Of a stretch of DNA of 64,000 nt, positions 48,474 through 62,400 are shown piece after piece; the stretch's first letter is position 1; each line of letters starts with the position of its first letter. The DNA comes from Eremophila alpestris peregrina (Eukaryota > Chordata > Aves > Passeriformes > Alaudidae): the NCBI GenBank assembly GCA_009792885.1, contig WMCF01000025.1:1509852-1573851 (forward strand), in the 5' to 3' direction. Made by a program: the position numbers and the translations under genes. Under the pieces are notes generated by a model. It was not told the DNA's origin, made no database searches, and saw only the letters and a program-made list of their open reading frames with translations.

Positions 48474-51400
48474 GTAAACACACCACTGTTGTGAGAAAAT
48501 AGCTCAGAGTTTCATCTATTCAGGAAGAACTCCAAAGAACAGTATTACCAAAAAGAAAAGGGAAAAAAAAAAAAGAGGATAGCAAGAGTGAATAGAAAGG
48601 AACAGAGAAAACTGAAACACAGGAAACCATGAAAAGCGATCAGGCTGTAGCTAAGTCCTCTTGATCAGAAGACTTCAGGTGGAGGGAGACCTCCCAGGAA
48701 CTGGAAGAAACACTGCCAGGGATCATGATGAAAAGAAACAACCTGCACTTTTACCAGAGAACAGTTTTTTGGAGGCAGATTTATGCTACTGACACGATTT
48801 TAGTCTTTCATTTAAACTGGAGGGAATACAGGAAGGGATAAGGAACATAAGAAAATTACCACAGGACAAGAACTGATGACATTATCAGTAGAGTCGACAC
48901 ATTTGGCCATACATTAAGGCTTAAAATTAAAAATAAGTTGTCCACCCACAGAAAGGTTCATGCTATCAAATGAGGAGATGACTATTTTGCTTACAAGCTC
49001 TTTAATAAGCTAGGCAGCTATTATCTATGGCTTTTCACTTGAAAGTAACATCTCTGGATGTCAAAGGACTGAAGAGTGTAATTACCTAAAAAAAACCTGG
49101 CAAAAGTTAACTCCCCCCCAGCCAAAAACCATCAACCACAACTCCAGGTGAAATACAGAGCCAGACCAGCTCAGCTGCAGTTGTATTAATTTGTTTCAAG
49201 GAACATTTTTACAGAAATTATTAGAGATAATGATCAGACAATATTTACAGTCTCAGCTGAAGCAAAAGAAGACAAGTTGATATTTGCTAAACATAAACTT
49301 TTTCAGTTTCCGTGTCAGCTGAAGATAAAGACATCCACTGTTACTAAACCATATTGTGGTGAGGTTACTAAAAACAAAAAGCTCAAAGGAAGCCCACAAT
49401 AACATAACAGTAACAATAATGACAACTCTTCAAAGGATTTCTTTCCCAATAATAACTATTTGCAAAAGGAGAAATCAGGCTTTGGAGCACTCCAGTTTTA
49501 CACAGAAGCCTCACCAGGAGAACCTGATTAATGAACAATAGCTAAAGAAGCAGGTGCAGTATCAACCTTTCTACTTTATCACTTCCATCTCCCAAATTAC
49601 TAGAGAGGACTCTGCACAAAGGAATAAGATTATACATTTTATTCACATCCTTATAATTTATATCCTCAAAATAGATTTAATGCTTATCTCTAACTCTTTC
49701 ATGAAGAGAACAAGATCTGCAGATCCTGGCCCCCTTAAATCATTGTATCATGGCCCATTTTAAGTAGGGGGATAGTTGGTGTGAATCCAAAAACCTAGAA
49801 ATGAGAAAATTAATTCTTTGTTCTGTGTTACCAGAACAAAGCCTGCATGTGTCAGTTGGCACAATGGGTTTTTGCTAAAAAGGTAAAAGAAGATAAAAGA
49901 ACAGCTCAAGAATGAAATTTAAAAAAAAAACACTATAGAGAAGGATTCAGGAATTTCATAAATTACATGCTCAAGGAGATGTAAACAACAACTAATAAAA
50001 GTAAGCTGAATATGGGCCATTAAGAGCAATTGAGTACACAAATATACAAAATACACGTTTGTGGGTGTTTTTTTTATTTCCAAGTGGTAAAATATTAGTT
50101 CAAAAGTCCAAGGGGATTAAAGAGCAACACATTAATCCACCAGCTGATAGCTACTAACAAAAGGCAGTTACACAACTTAGCAAGCCCTGTGCTCCTTTTA
50201 CTAATTATTGTAGAAATCTCTTTATCTGTCATATGTTAAGCACTGTAGTTACTACAGATGGCTGGAAGTAGTAGTTTTGCCAAAGATGTGAAACTGATAA
50301 AGAACAGGATGAAAAAACAACAGAACAACTTTTATAGGCAATTGCAAGTCTGAAAACTGGCAAGACTTCAGGAATGCTGACTTTTGAATGCAATTCTATG
50401 AAGTATGTGAAGCGACATTTCCTTGATATGTTCAATGGTGTCTTGCCTGAGGAAGAACCTATCCCATCTATAGAAGAAGCTGCCTTGTGCTCTCCCTGCA
50501 GCTGCCTTTGTGTTCTCCCTGAAACGAGAAATGCCCTCACTCCATACAGCTGACAATCTCATTTGCTGAAGATCACTCGATGTCAAATAATCTTTGAAGA
50601 GAACAGCAAAAGATTAGAGACTTATTTTTTTGCTATTCTCAACTGATGAATGTTTAGCTACTGAACTTGATGTATGTGCTTTTAAAATGGACCACTTTTC
50701 CTCACACAAGTCAATAAGCATAAGCTTTAGGCAATTACACTGGTTGTTGTTCCCTTTTTGATTTATTAAAGGAAGTAAACAGCAAAATATTTATTGACTC
50801 TTCTACCAATAATGATTTTTTGTAAAGCCTTTTGAACAAACAATATGATGTCGAGAATTTATTACAGGAGGAAAAATCATAGAAGCACAATAAAGACTAT
50901 TGTCTTGTTCACAAATTTTCTACTATCAACATTTAATGGCAAATTACTCATTTAACGTAAGTTAATGTCAAAATATTGTTTTGTGTGTGAATAGACAGCT
51001 ATAGAATGCCAGAATATCTAAAGTTATCCTGCTAGAAAGCATCACATACCGAAAAGGTAATAAATGATACCAAATGTCTGGAAATGAAGTATCAGGAAAT
51101 CTAGAAAAGCTACATAATGGAATTCAGCAAATGCCAAACAGATCTGGGATCTGTCAGAAGGAAATAATTTCCAGGCCATGGAAAACACAGTGATTCTTTT
51201 GCCAAATGTATCTTCCATATTTCTAATTTTTTCCCCTTCTTTCTGCAATTATTCCGGAAAGAATTACCCTGGCAGAAATGCAGAGAGAGCATCTTTCCAA
51301 TTCCCCATGAGCTACAAGACAAGCAATGGAGCGAGCATGCCAATACTCTGCACAACCCCAGTGGCCAACCAGCACTTCTGCACATGTGCAAAAGCCAGGC

Positions 51401-54318
51401 AGATAAAAGCTCCTGCAGATAGAAGCTGACGTGTTGGACTAATGCATCATAAATGCTTCCACAAGAAGGTTGTGGCAGCCCACTATAAATTACTCTGTAC
51501 AAATACTCTCCAAGAGGATTCGAGGATAAGCAGGAGGACAGAGCAGAAGGTGCTTTCTTTCCTTTCCTAATGGCAGCAATGAAAAGCTTCATCACAAACC
51601 TGCCAGTTTGCAGCACCAGGGAAGACAATTTATGCATATGGCAGACCGGTTATTTACCAAAGACTCTAAAGCTCTAATCATAGCTTTAAGCATAAAATCA
51701 GCTTTAACTGCCACTTTACCCTGTGGCTCCAAACCCTCGAGTAAAGCACCACATTTCTCAGACCTTTAAGGATTCTTTATGTTGCTTGTTTCAAATGGAA
51801 ATTCTGCCTTACTTGCTTACGTCTGACTATGAAACAGACACTCGAGCTAACTTGGAATAATCATTCTATGTGGTGTGAGATAATAAATCTAATAAAGAAA
51901 TGTACATGTAAGTCACTGGGAAGGTGAGAAAAAAATGGAACAGATTGCCATCAGAAGTAGCATTGTGGTCTGTCCAGCACAGAGATACTTAGAAGAACAG
52001 CCTACCATGTAAGAAGGGATTTTTGGTCCACCTAGTCCTGGAAAATCCCTATGTTCTGATGACCTAAACATTGTGAATATATTTGTATATTTGTTAAATG
52101 ATCTCTGTCCCCTAAAGTTAAATGCATGACTTCAAAATTTCTTCAATAAATAATTTCATTCTGGAATAGTGTTTAAATTGAAAATTTACCTTAATATAAT
52201 TTAAAGCAAATAAAGCAACAGCTTTGCTTGTTGATTTAAAAATAAATTTACTTGCATTAAGAGAGTCAAGTCTAAACAGATGTTCTCTTTCCCATTTTTT
52301 AAAATGTGTAAGAGAACAGAGAAATAGTTCACATGGTCTATTTCCAATACATTTAAAGCAAAATTTATGTACATACATTAAAAAAAAAAAAAAGATACAT
52401 TTCAACATGGTATGCATATATGCACAGAATATAGTTAAATGCTGAGAAGCAAGTAAGGCATTTTTTTTACATGACAAATGGTGACAAATTTTAAAACATT
52501 ATGCACCGCATTGCTGGGGTATAATCTAATAAGCAAATATTAAGAATAGAATGATTTCCTAAATGAGATTTTTATCTTCTATAAAAACAGTCTCACAGAC
52601 ATAGAGATCTATAATTTTCTTTTCCAGTACATATAGGAGTACAGACAGCTTCTTTACTGATCAAAGGGAAAAATTCCCCAAACCAGAAGAACAGTCAAGG
52701 AAATACAGAAGCTTCTTTAATAGGAAACATTAATCCATCAAGTATGTTTCCACTGGGCACAGATATGTAAATATATTTAGGATTTTATATTTTCACTGGT
52801 CTTGAAACGATATCTGTCCTAGAATGTATCTTTGTCCTACCTATTTGTAAATTAAATGTTTTCTAGACATATCTGGCTTGATAAACATGAGTCAGTTGTT
52901 TCACTCAAACCACAAATATGGTTGATGGTCAGTGAAATGAGACCAATAATAATGATGATACATTCCACTTAATTAAACATACAAATATCATATATTGAAA
53001 TACTTGAACCTCTGACACAAACAAGCAAAAATCTCACTTTTGTTGCCACCTTAATTATGTTATTTACAAGACTGTGATTTGAACATCCATTCAAGCTTCC
53101 CAGATGAATAAAATAAGTACTTATTTAAAGAAAGGGAAATTCACACAGCCTCTCAGAATGGGAAGAGGATGAGCTCCAATCCTTCAGTCACAAGGGGATG
53201 GGTACCAGCCTCTGGAGTGCGAGTCACAGGCTCCCTCCTGGGACGCCACACTTGTGCTTGCTTGAGGCAGAGATGGAATTGTCTCAGAAACCAGTCCAGC
53301 AGCAGCACAGCTGTAACAGCTGCAAACATGGCTGAGCACTGCAAGGACTTCCATCGTTCATGGGGATAAAAGGGGAAAACAAAAAGCAATGTTGCAATCC
53401 TGCCAGAGTATTAGAATTGTTGCCTTCAAAAGCCACAACATGAATAATTAAATTCTCAACCACTCACAGTTAGTGAAAACACAAAGCATTATGCCGATTT
53501 CACTGTGAAATGAATGAATTTTTACCTATGGAGTAGGTAAAAAAATCTAGTAAGTTCCAGAGCCTCATCTGAAAAAAGATTTAACAAAAAATCCCAACCA
53601 ATCAAAAAACCCCAAACTCAGCCCGCAATAAATGGCTCTTTTATGGGCAGTCAATACTCAGAGTAAAAAGCCAAACACATCCCAAGATTTCAGCCACTTA
53701 AGTCAATATTTTTGTCACTGATTTAAACATGAGAATCTTTAAAACGCAAAAGCCAGTCTTTTTAACTGCCAGTCTCATTAACAAAGTATTCAAAACCAAA
53801 GCAAAACATCAAATAGTTTTTTAGTGACTTCAAAGTGCCAATCGTAAAGAGAGCCACTATATCTTTCTCTAGGACTGCATTTGGCTCTAGCTGTCCATTC
53901 CTTACTTCTGTGGAACCTTTAGAAAGGAAAGAGCCTATTTTTGAATAAACAACTCATTTGTTTTACCAAGTTGCTCAGCTCGAACAGTGCTTCATAAAGT
54001 GTCTTTTTGCCTACCCTTCAGTCTCTTTCCATGAAACACATGCATGCACATGTACCTGCCTATCTGTCCATGCATGTATACAAGCTTCCCCAACACTTTA
54101 AACATATTTAAGAGATAGAGGGGTGTCAAAGTGTCAGGTTCACACAAGTTTCATTGAGACACAGAGTAAGCAGGTGCCTCTTCTCCCAGCGATAATCTTG
54201 AGTGAGCAAAGTGGAAGGAGGTACTCTGAAAGCGAACTAATACAGTCACTCTCAAAGCTCCCAGATTCAGAGAGATTCCCAAGAACAGGTGCTTTAAGCA
54301 GACACAGGACAACATTCC

Positions 54319-54332
54319 TTTTTTTTTTTTTT
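54319..54332. repeat. Poly-T run
   Basis: Fourteen T in a row; no adjoining retroelement recognised. Confidence 0.9.
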
Positions 54333-54660
54333 CCAAAGCTGATCCAGTAGCTTTGTGACTCATACATAAACCTGCCACCATTTTCATGGACATAGCCAGA
54401 TGTGTAATTTGGTGCTGTATGTTCTTTATGAAATAAAGACAGGGCCTTTGCTAATATGATTTGATGGTGCCCTTACCTTCCCACCTTTGGTTTGGGACTA
54501 CAAAGTAATCGATTAGTTTATTCAAAAGAAAAAAAGCAAAGACCAAGAGAATGTAATTGCTGACTTATTGCAGAAATGCCAGAGATACACCATGGATATA
54601 CACCCAGGAATGGGTTCCTACTAAAGAAATAAATAAATAGGCCCCTCTAAAATAAAAAAA

Positions 54661-54686
54661 AACAAACCAAACAAACAAACAAAAAA
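54661..54686. repeat. (CAAA)n-like microsatellite
   Basis: Imperfect AACAAACC / AAAC units following a poly-A run. Confidence 0.75.
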
Positions 54687-55091
54687 ATCATTACTGAAGT
54701 TTGGTAGTGTCTACATCAATAACTGAAAGAGTGTACTAGCATCACATTAATGAGTGTCTCTTGGATGGACTGCAGACACTAAAAGGAGAAGAGCTCAAAT
54801 AGGAGAAGAAAGATAATAACCCAAAAAGTAACACAGCAAAAAAGAAAAGTGACAATGCATCTACAATACAAGCAATACATTTACAATACAAATACAACAC
54901 TGAGAAACCCAGTTCTTAAAAATGAGTCATATCTGCAAGGCCCTGACAATACAAAAGACCTGGGGATGACCCAGGCTACAAATTAAAGATTTAAAACTTG
55001 TACTTTGAAGCAGGGGAATAGGAAGCAACTATGTCCTCACAACCAACTCCTATTTTTGCACTGGACAATCCATAACCATAGCAACACAAAA

Positions 55092-55132
55092 AATCCAATC
55101 CAATCCAGTGCAACCCGATCCAATCCAATCCA
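55092..55132. repeat. (AATCC)n pentanucleotide microsatellite
   Basis: Repeated ATCCA units in two blocks interrupted by GTGCAACCCG. Near a second short repeat of CAAA units at 55148-55168. Confidence 0.9.
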
Positions 55133-55147
55133 AAACCCCAGACGATC

Positions 55148-55168
55148 ACAAACAAACAAACAAACAAA
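55148..55168. repeat. (CAAA)n microsatellite
   Basis: Five or so CAAA units followed by an A run. Confidence 0.85.
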
Positions 55169-56012
55169 AAAAGAAAATGGGAAAATAAAAGGAGTTCACT
55201 GAGAGGAGAACAGAAAAAACCTACTTACTAAAACTGACAGAAAGATGCAGGTGTATCTTAGCCACTGTCTAGTCTGATGTAAAGAAAACAGAGGCAAATT
55301 AACTCATGAAGTCTTATTAATCTCCAGTCTTTGTACATTTCTGTGTCTTTTTCATTTATACTAGAGCACTGGAATTATTTGTATTGAAGTTGGGGAGGGA
55401 TATTTTAGAAAACGTTTTGCCATTATTTAGTCAATAAGTAAGTAAACTTGGTAAGAGAAAAAGGAGGTCATGTAGTATATGAAGAAATACAATACTTGTT
55501 TTCTTTTTTCCCCTCCAGTGCTCTGTATTGAAATCTGAAAAGCCCGTTTCAGATTCTGCACGTTGCTATTGCACACGTAATAATAGGACACACTGGCCTT
55601 TGATACAATTCTCTTCAGGGAACAAAAGCTTCCTTTGGCACAACTACAGCCACTGCTTGTTGTAGGTTACACATGTCTTTCCAGTCAAGCATGATTAATA
55701 ACTGTTAAAAAAAATGCTCATGACCCATGGCAAGTATTCTTTCAACTATAATACCAGCATTATGGGCACTGAATCTCAGTAATTTTAAAATGTGCTTCTA
55801 CAATGGAACTATAATTTAATTACTTTTTCTGCAGCCTGTTCCATTTTGTTTCATCACTTTGATTGCACCATGCACTTGGCAGCTTATGGAAGACTGCATC
55901 TGCCTCCAGGATTATTTCACTGGGCTCTTTCGACATCTGTTTCTGAAAATGACTTTATTTGCAGTGGCATAAAGAATAATCAGAGACTTGTTTAATCCAG
56001 ATAAATTGGAAA

Positions 56013-56034
56013 AGAGAGAGAGACAGAGACAGAG
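56013..56034. repeat. (GA)n / (GACA)n low-complexity tract
   Basis: AGAGAGAGAGACAGAGACAGAG, a purine-rich simple repeat continuing imperfectly to about 56070. Confidence 0.8.
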
Positions 56035-59000
56035 CTGGAGACAGGGAAGAGACCAGGGAAAAAGAGAAAGCAGATCTATGCTGCATGCTGCAGAAGACAT
56101 AAAAATAATCTCTCCTCTTCCTGTGCTTCTGCAAATGTTGTTATCTGATGGATGATATGATACATGAAAAGATGAGTCACTAAGTCGGTTCCTTTTAATG
56201 TTTAGGGGGAGCTCATAGATGCAATACATTCTAGCTAAAGCTTCGTGCTGTGCTTGATCAGTGTAATCAAATTTTCATGAATTACATTTGCAACCTCATC
56301 CACTAACAATCACAATGCAGTCTAAAATGATCCGAGGCAGTTGACAAAAGTCCTTGTAATAAATGAGCTAAATCCAGGCTCCAGCCTGACCTGACATCTC
56401 TCCAAAGGCGGCTGCAGCCAACACCTGTTGCCGAGTGCCACTGCAGAGCTATGGACTGAGCACAATTCAGCACAATGTCCCACTCATGAACTGGGTCACC
56501 TGTGTATCAGATGACCAAGTGCAGGGCATCTGCGACATGCCCATGCCTGCCTGAGCTTTGATTCAACACAATGGAAACCACCATTGTTGACTCCTGTTTA
56601 CTTTTGTGTTATAGATGGATTTGTTAACCCACAAACCATTACAAGCATTTAAAGACATGCCCTCTAAAAAGCACAGGTGTTGGCCAGGTTTTATTTCATT
56701 CTTTTTGCCTGTTTTTTTTGTGGAGGGTGAACATATATTTTTCAAGACACATCCACTACCTCCATAAGAAAGTGCTGCAGGAAGGCAGCTCTGGCAATAG
56801 AAGCCAATAGCAAGGCCTTAGGGACAAAGGCCACTAAAATTCCAAGTGCTAGAGTGAGCGGACCATAAGGATAAAAAGCAGAACAATTCCTAACATCATC
56901 TTACTTTTGAGAGTTTAAAATCTTGCCTGTCTTTTGCTCCTTTCTTTTTGGAGATTTTTTCTGTTATTTGCTGGTCTTCTGGGTTATCTTGCTGTAGCAA
57001 GCACATTAGAAACTAACTGGTTTGGACACATATTTTGCTAGGAATTACTTAAAGACAATTCCGAGGGAGGTCCTACTGTTCTCAGGATAGCAATGAAGGA
57101 AAGTCATCATACCCAGAAGAAAAAGGTATCATGCAAATGCATAATAGCTGGACCCAAACAATTCTGTATTAGCCTGATTCCCATGGTTGTGTGGCCTTAA
57201 CTGTCACAAACATTTGGGCTTTCCTTTCCCATATGACCACAATGACTCTTGGCCCAGTCAAGATCCTTCCTGGGATTTCATCCACCTAGGACATGTAATT
57301 CCCTGTGCCCACCAAAGATATGCTCTTAAGCGCCCATCCACTTTGCAGTTGTCCCCATGAGAAGGCCACAAAAGGGAAAGACAAAAAAATCCTCCTCTTC
57401 TATATTGCACTGCCTCACATTTCCTCAGCGAAATACAGCAGGTGAGCTGAGGACATGAAAAAAATCAAAGCCTCCACATTGTTGTTTTACTTACAGACAA
57501 TACAGGAAGCAAAACTCCTCTGGCAACCTGTGTGCTAGTAACTTGGCAAGCTTGACAGTCTGCATTTGGAAGCCTGGTTATTTTCATAGAAGACAAAATC
57601 CCCAAAGTAAACAACTCAAACTTTTGGAAGGAAACAGACCAAACCAAAAATCTGCAGTTAGCAAAAAGGAAAAGAATCGTAAGTGTATTTTGCTGATGAA
57701 TTACTTGAAAGCCACTAGAACAAGGCTCTCTCCCCTCCTTCCAAACCAAGATCTTCAATACCTCTGATGTCTGAGGATGAGGTGAAGATTTGATGGAGGG
57801 TATCAGCTATTCAACGAAGGTTTGTAGTTGGCTAATCAGGTAGGGAAGCTGCCCTGAAGAGAGATACGTTCCAGTGACAGAGCATGCTGTGAAAATCCTA
57901 TTAAAAGAATATTAATAATTATTTTGTTTCTTATTTTTTCCTTTCAGTTTAGACAAATTTACTTCCTCCCCTCATTTTCCATTTCACAACCTCTGTCTGT
58001 AATACAGCAGTTGTGCAGGGCCAGTGGCCATGCAAAGAAATTACTCATTGCTTTTCTAGAACTTCAACGTGAAATGTGCACAGCATAAGACACAGAGAGT
58101 CTGATAAGGCTTTGTTGTCTAGCCAGTATTACCAAATAACAAAAGCCATCATGCTTAATTAGCAATTCTCCTTAAAGAATTTATAAGGATGTACTGTTCA
58201 ACAGCCAAGGTAAAAACTGGTTTTCCTCTGAAGCACCAGCTAGTGACCACTGTGGCTTGGCAGCAACTCTTCCAGAAAAAGTGCTCTTAAGAACAAGGTA
58301 CGTGTTTGAACACAGAGATGTTTACCTTAGTTTAGCGACATGAACTTGGAATGAAGCTTTCAAACTACTGATAGCAACTGAAGAGAGAGAAGCCAATGCA
58401 CTCCCTTAAGCACTGATAATAAAAGTGTTTTGTAACCTCAGGGTCAAGTCAGGACAGGGCAGCATGGGGCAAGTGGCTCTTTATTCAGGTTACTTAAGAG
58501 AAGAATAGAGATGTCAGCTTGTTTCCTGTGGTGATGCCAATCTGCCCTCTTAAAACCAATTTGTTAAGAGGTAAAAGTTTAGTTTTGAGCAAACTTAAAT
58601 AACCAGCTTGGAAAGAGTGGAAATCCAGTGAAAACTGGTTTGGCTCTTGTCACATAATCAGTAGTCCTCACCGGAGAAGAGTTCTTGTTCTCCTGTAACC
58701 ACAGGTTCCTATCCACAGCCCTTGAGACCCATCTCAGAGAGTGGCAGGGAGAACAGCCCATGCCCTGTCCAAGACATTTCCACTGAACTCCAGCAACAAG
58801 AGAAATTCAGTTTATGCTGAAGCACAGCCTGCCTTTTACCCACCAATCCCAGCCTAGGCAGGGCACAGAAGTGATTTTTTTGAAGACACTATAAAGGCTA
58901 CACTGTAACATGGAATAGCTTCTCCAAAAGAGCAATCTTAGTGCGTCAGCAGAAAAAGCAGAGATGCCTCCTGAGTGTCTTGATACTGGCAGGTCTTTAG

Positions 59001-59420
59001 CTACTTAGCTGACTACAAAATTGAGTGATTTAGGCTCCTAATTTCAAGCACGTAAAGGATCCTGGAGCCTGCCCAGTGTAGGTGCAGACACCAAATCTTG
59101 CTATCACGAAACAAAATGTTGTCTGCAGTCGTTTTTTCTTAAAGATCTTATGTATAGGACAATTATCTCCCAGCATTTGCCCACAGACACTGTCCAAGAC
59201 TTTCTGGAATCAACTAGGGACACCCAACGATGCATCAGAAGAGATGACCTGCTTCATATCATTGCTCTTAGGTCAGCACCAAAGCAGGGCCACACCATAG
59301 CATACTAACTGTTCCTCATCCCTTTCCCCTTGACATGCTCTATCAAAATTAACCATTTTTCCCGCAGCATTTAAGAAAATCTACTTAAAACTGCTTTCTG
59401 ATGAAATTGTTTTTCATCTA

Positions 59421-59445
59421 CAAGGATGTATCTTATACATCCTTG
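59421..59445. repeat. 11-bp perfect inverted repeat, 3-nt loop
   Basis: CAAGGATGTAT and its exact reverse complement flank CTT. A tight hairpin of unknown meaning; possibly chance. Confidence 0.8.
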
Positions 59446-62400
59446 AACTGAAATCAACTACAAGTGGCTGAAATGAAAATGGATCCTGCTTGTCACAGGC
59501 AGACCTAGTTTCTGTCTGTGGCTATCCTTCAGCTCAATAGGAGAAGTTATAAGATACAAAAGGAAAATGATCTGTGTGGGAGGCTTCACTGTGCTCTGCT
59601 TAATTAACTGCTGTTCAATATGTGAAACACAGCAGTGTGCACCTTCATGTCCACACACGTGCTTGTGTGCACTGATGACAGGGTTGATGTATCTTCTATA
59701 AATTGGAATATGACACCAAAAAATTGCCAAGAGGAACTAGTCTGCATTACTTTATAAAACAAATCACGATTTTCACAGACTGCAACAGCCCCAAGCAGAT
59801 CATCTAAGTTTTCAATTGCTTCCATTAAGTGGGAGCTCTGTCTTTGCAACAGCATTCAGTCACGCTATCTAGAGTCTTCCTAGACTGTACTGTAATGTAA
59901 AATCAAGATAATTGAGAGATCAGCCATGCAATGCACATATACATATATATCTGTTCAGTCTGACAGAGCCCTACATGCATAAAACTGCTTGTATCAGCCC
60001 CAACACTCCTCCAGTGCTCAGAGATACTATTCTGATCACATAAAATGCAGCAGCAACCACTATTTCCTCACACAGTCATTTTATACACCAATGTCAGATT
60101 ATGTATTGTTCTTGCCAATACAAATGTCAGTTTGGATTGGCCATAGGCTACAGACGTGCCCCAGATTATTCTGGGACCCCTATGGAGCTGAGGCACAAAT
60201 TCTCAGCACCTTGCAGGATGAAAAGCCTTTGCCACAGTGATAGGCAAGGGTACACTTATCTTGCCTTTCTGGCATGGAAGAGGCACAAATAAAATATTAA
60301 GTCCATGCACTTCTGACCCATAAACTGCAGCACCAAACAAAAGCAGGGCAGCACTGCTGCAGAAGCACAGTTTCTGTGGATATATAAAATTAATGATCCA
60401 GCTTTGTTGATCTGTGAGCACAAGTGACTGCAGACTGAGAGGTCACAGGGAGGGCTTTCCTGGGCACAAACTGGACCTTTAAGGAGGATATCAGGCATCT
60501 AAAAACCATGTAAAGGAGAACAGCACAACACTTGGGTAAATTCTACTGAGAAACACTCCTTTACAGTTTCTACAGCAAGCTGTTGATTATGAAAGGCTGA
60601 TGGTAGATGTCTTTGAAATATAAGAGGGTGAAAACCAAGGTAATATAGGAGAAAGATATTTCAGACATACATGACATGTTAATTGTTTCATTCTGTTTTC
60701 CTTGATTTCCCTGTATTCTAAATAGGAAAGGTGGTGAACCAGTCTGAAGGATTTACTGGGCTTTACAGCCTCCAGAAGGCTGTACTTCACAATTTCTCAT
60801 TGTGACAGATTTGGTTAATGGGAAAATTGAAGAAAAAATATGTAAACAGTCTGGAAATTTTGAACCTAATCATTTTAATAATGTTGTGTTTATTTTTTTT
60901 TTCCGAAAGCCTGAGAGGCATAAATTCTGTTGAAACATTAGGACCTTGGAAAAGAATTACACAGGTAGTTTGTTATTATAGCTAGCTAAACAAAACCCCC
61001 CAAAACCTCCAAAATCACATCACTGCTTCCCAGAATATTTCTTCAAAGATGTAGTTTTAGAGCCTAAGGCACCATGCTTTATATGAGGTGTGTATGTGTT
61101 AAAAGAGGGATATCTGTGATGACATCCCCAAGCCTTAGGCAAACTGTCCTAACTCTAAGCCAGGAAGGCTGCCTGCCTTCTTCCCTGCTATAGGTCTCTT
61201 CCAGCTAGTTCAAGAGACTCAAACCAAATATTCTGAATTCCTGCAAGGTGCTTTGTTAAGAATTCCTAAAGGAAAAACTAGTCAAAAAGTCCTATTTCTG
61301 TTACCTAAAAATATGTCAAATATCAGTTGCAGCTGAAAAACAGTGGAAGCCTGTTCTCCAAGGAGTACAGACAACGATAATAACTACAATATTGAAATGT
61401 TACTGTATTCTTAATAGTAATAGCAAAAATAATAGCAAAACAACAGAGAAATGCAAAGCTGACTAAATACTTAAGAAGCAGTGTTTTTCAGGTCATACAA
61501 ATACATAATCCAAGTATTTTTATGCCCTCAATCACACAAGCTGATGTAGAGGAATAGTTACAGCTTCCATGCTCTCTTCCTTCCCCCACACACCATCACA
61601 CACCACTCACCTGTTGCTGACATCCTGGCACTTCTGAAATTTACTGTTTTGCCCATCCAGCTTCTGGAAGCAAATGCAAAACTCAATGGATCTCACCTCC
61701 TCCTTACCGATGGACTATTAACACAACCTAGCTAGCTTGACTTTAAGTGCAGACTGAATATACTAACAGCTGCATTCTTTCAGAAAATGAGATACACGGT
61801 TATTAATTTTGTCACCAGAGTCATCAGACCAGTTTCTTACTTGTGGCTATGAAATTCCTTTCACATGACATCCTTACAAAAGAAATTGAGAATCCATGTA
61901 GTGGAGGATAAAATGACTCACATATTCTAGGAAAATATAAGCTTGTAACTGAGACATGTAGGTTTGGCTGGAAGCAAATTTGTGCGCAGCCTATTACAAA
62001 AGGCATCTTGTTGGTCTCTCCCTTAAATGCATAAGTAACTGAGACAGGCTTCTAGTAAGTTTTTCATGAAAACAGCTCTTTCATGGAAAACAGAGTTATT
62101 CTATTGCTGCTTCCTTTATAATTTTAAACAAAGAGTCTTAATTTTTGCATGAAGGACATTTCAAATCCCACTTTCCAATTTTAATCACAAAACAGTTTTG
62201 CAGCATTTATTAGAGTAACAATGGCTCTTCCCAGGGAGATGTCTTTGCTGGATGAAGTGGCAGCTAGCAAATATCATGTAGCTGGTAGAATACCAAAGCA
62301 GGAACCCATGGCCATGCTCTCTCCCTTTCCTCTTTTCAGATCTTGCCCAGAGCAGTTTCAATCTGAGCTTTGAGGGAACAGTCCCTTTCCTTGGTCTGTT

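Noticed and set aside
55092..55132. Telomere- or satellite-like array
   Set aside because: Too short, a simple ATCCA microsatellite.
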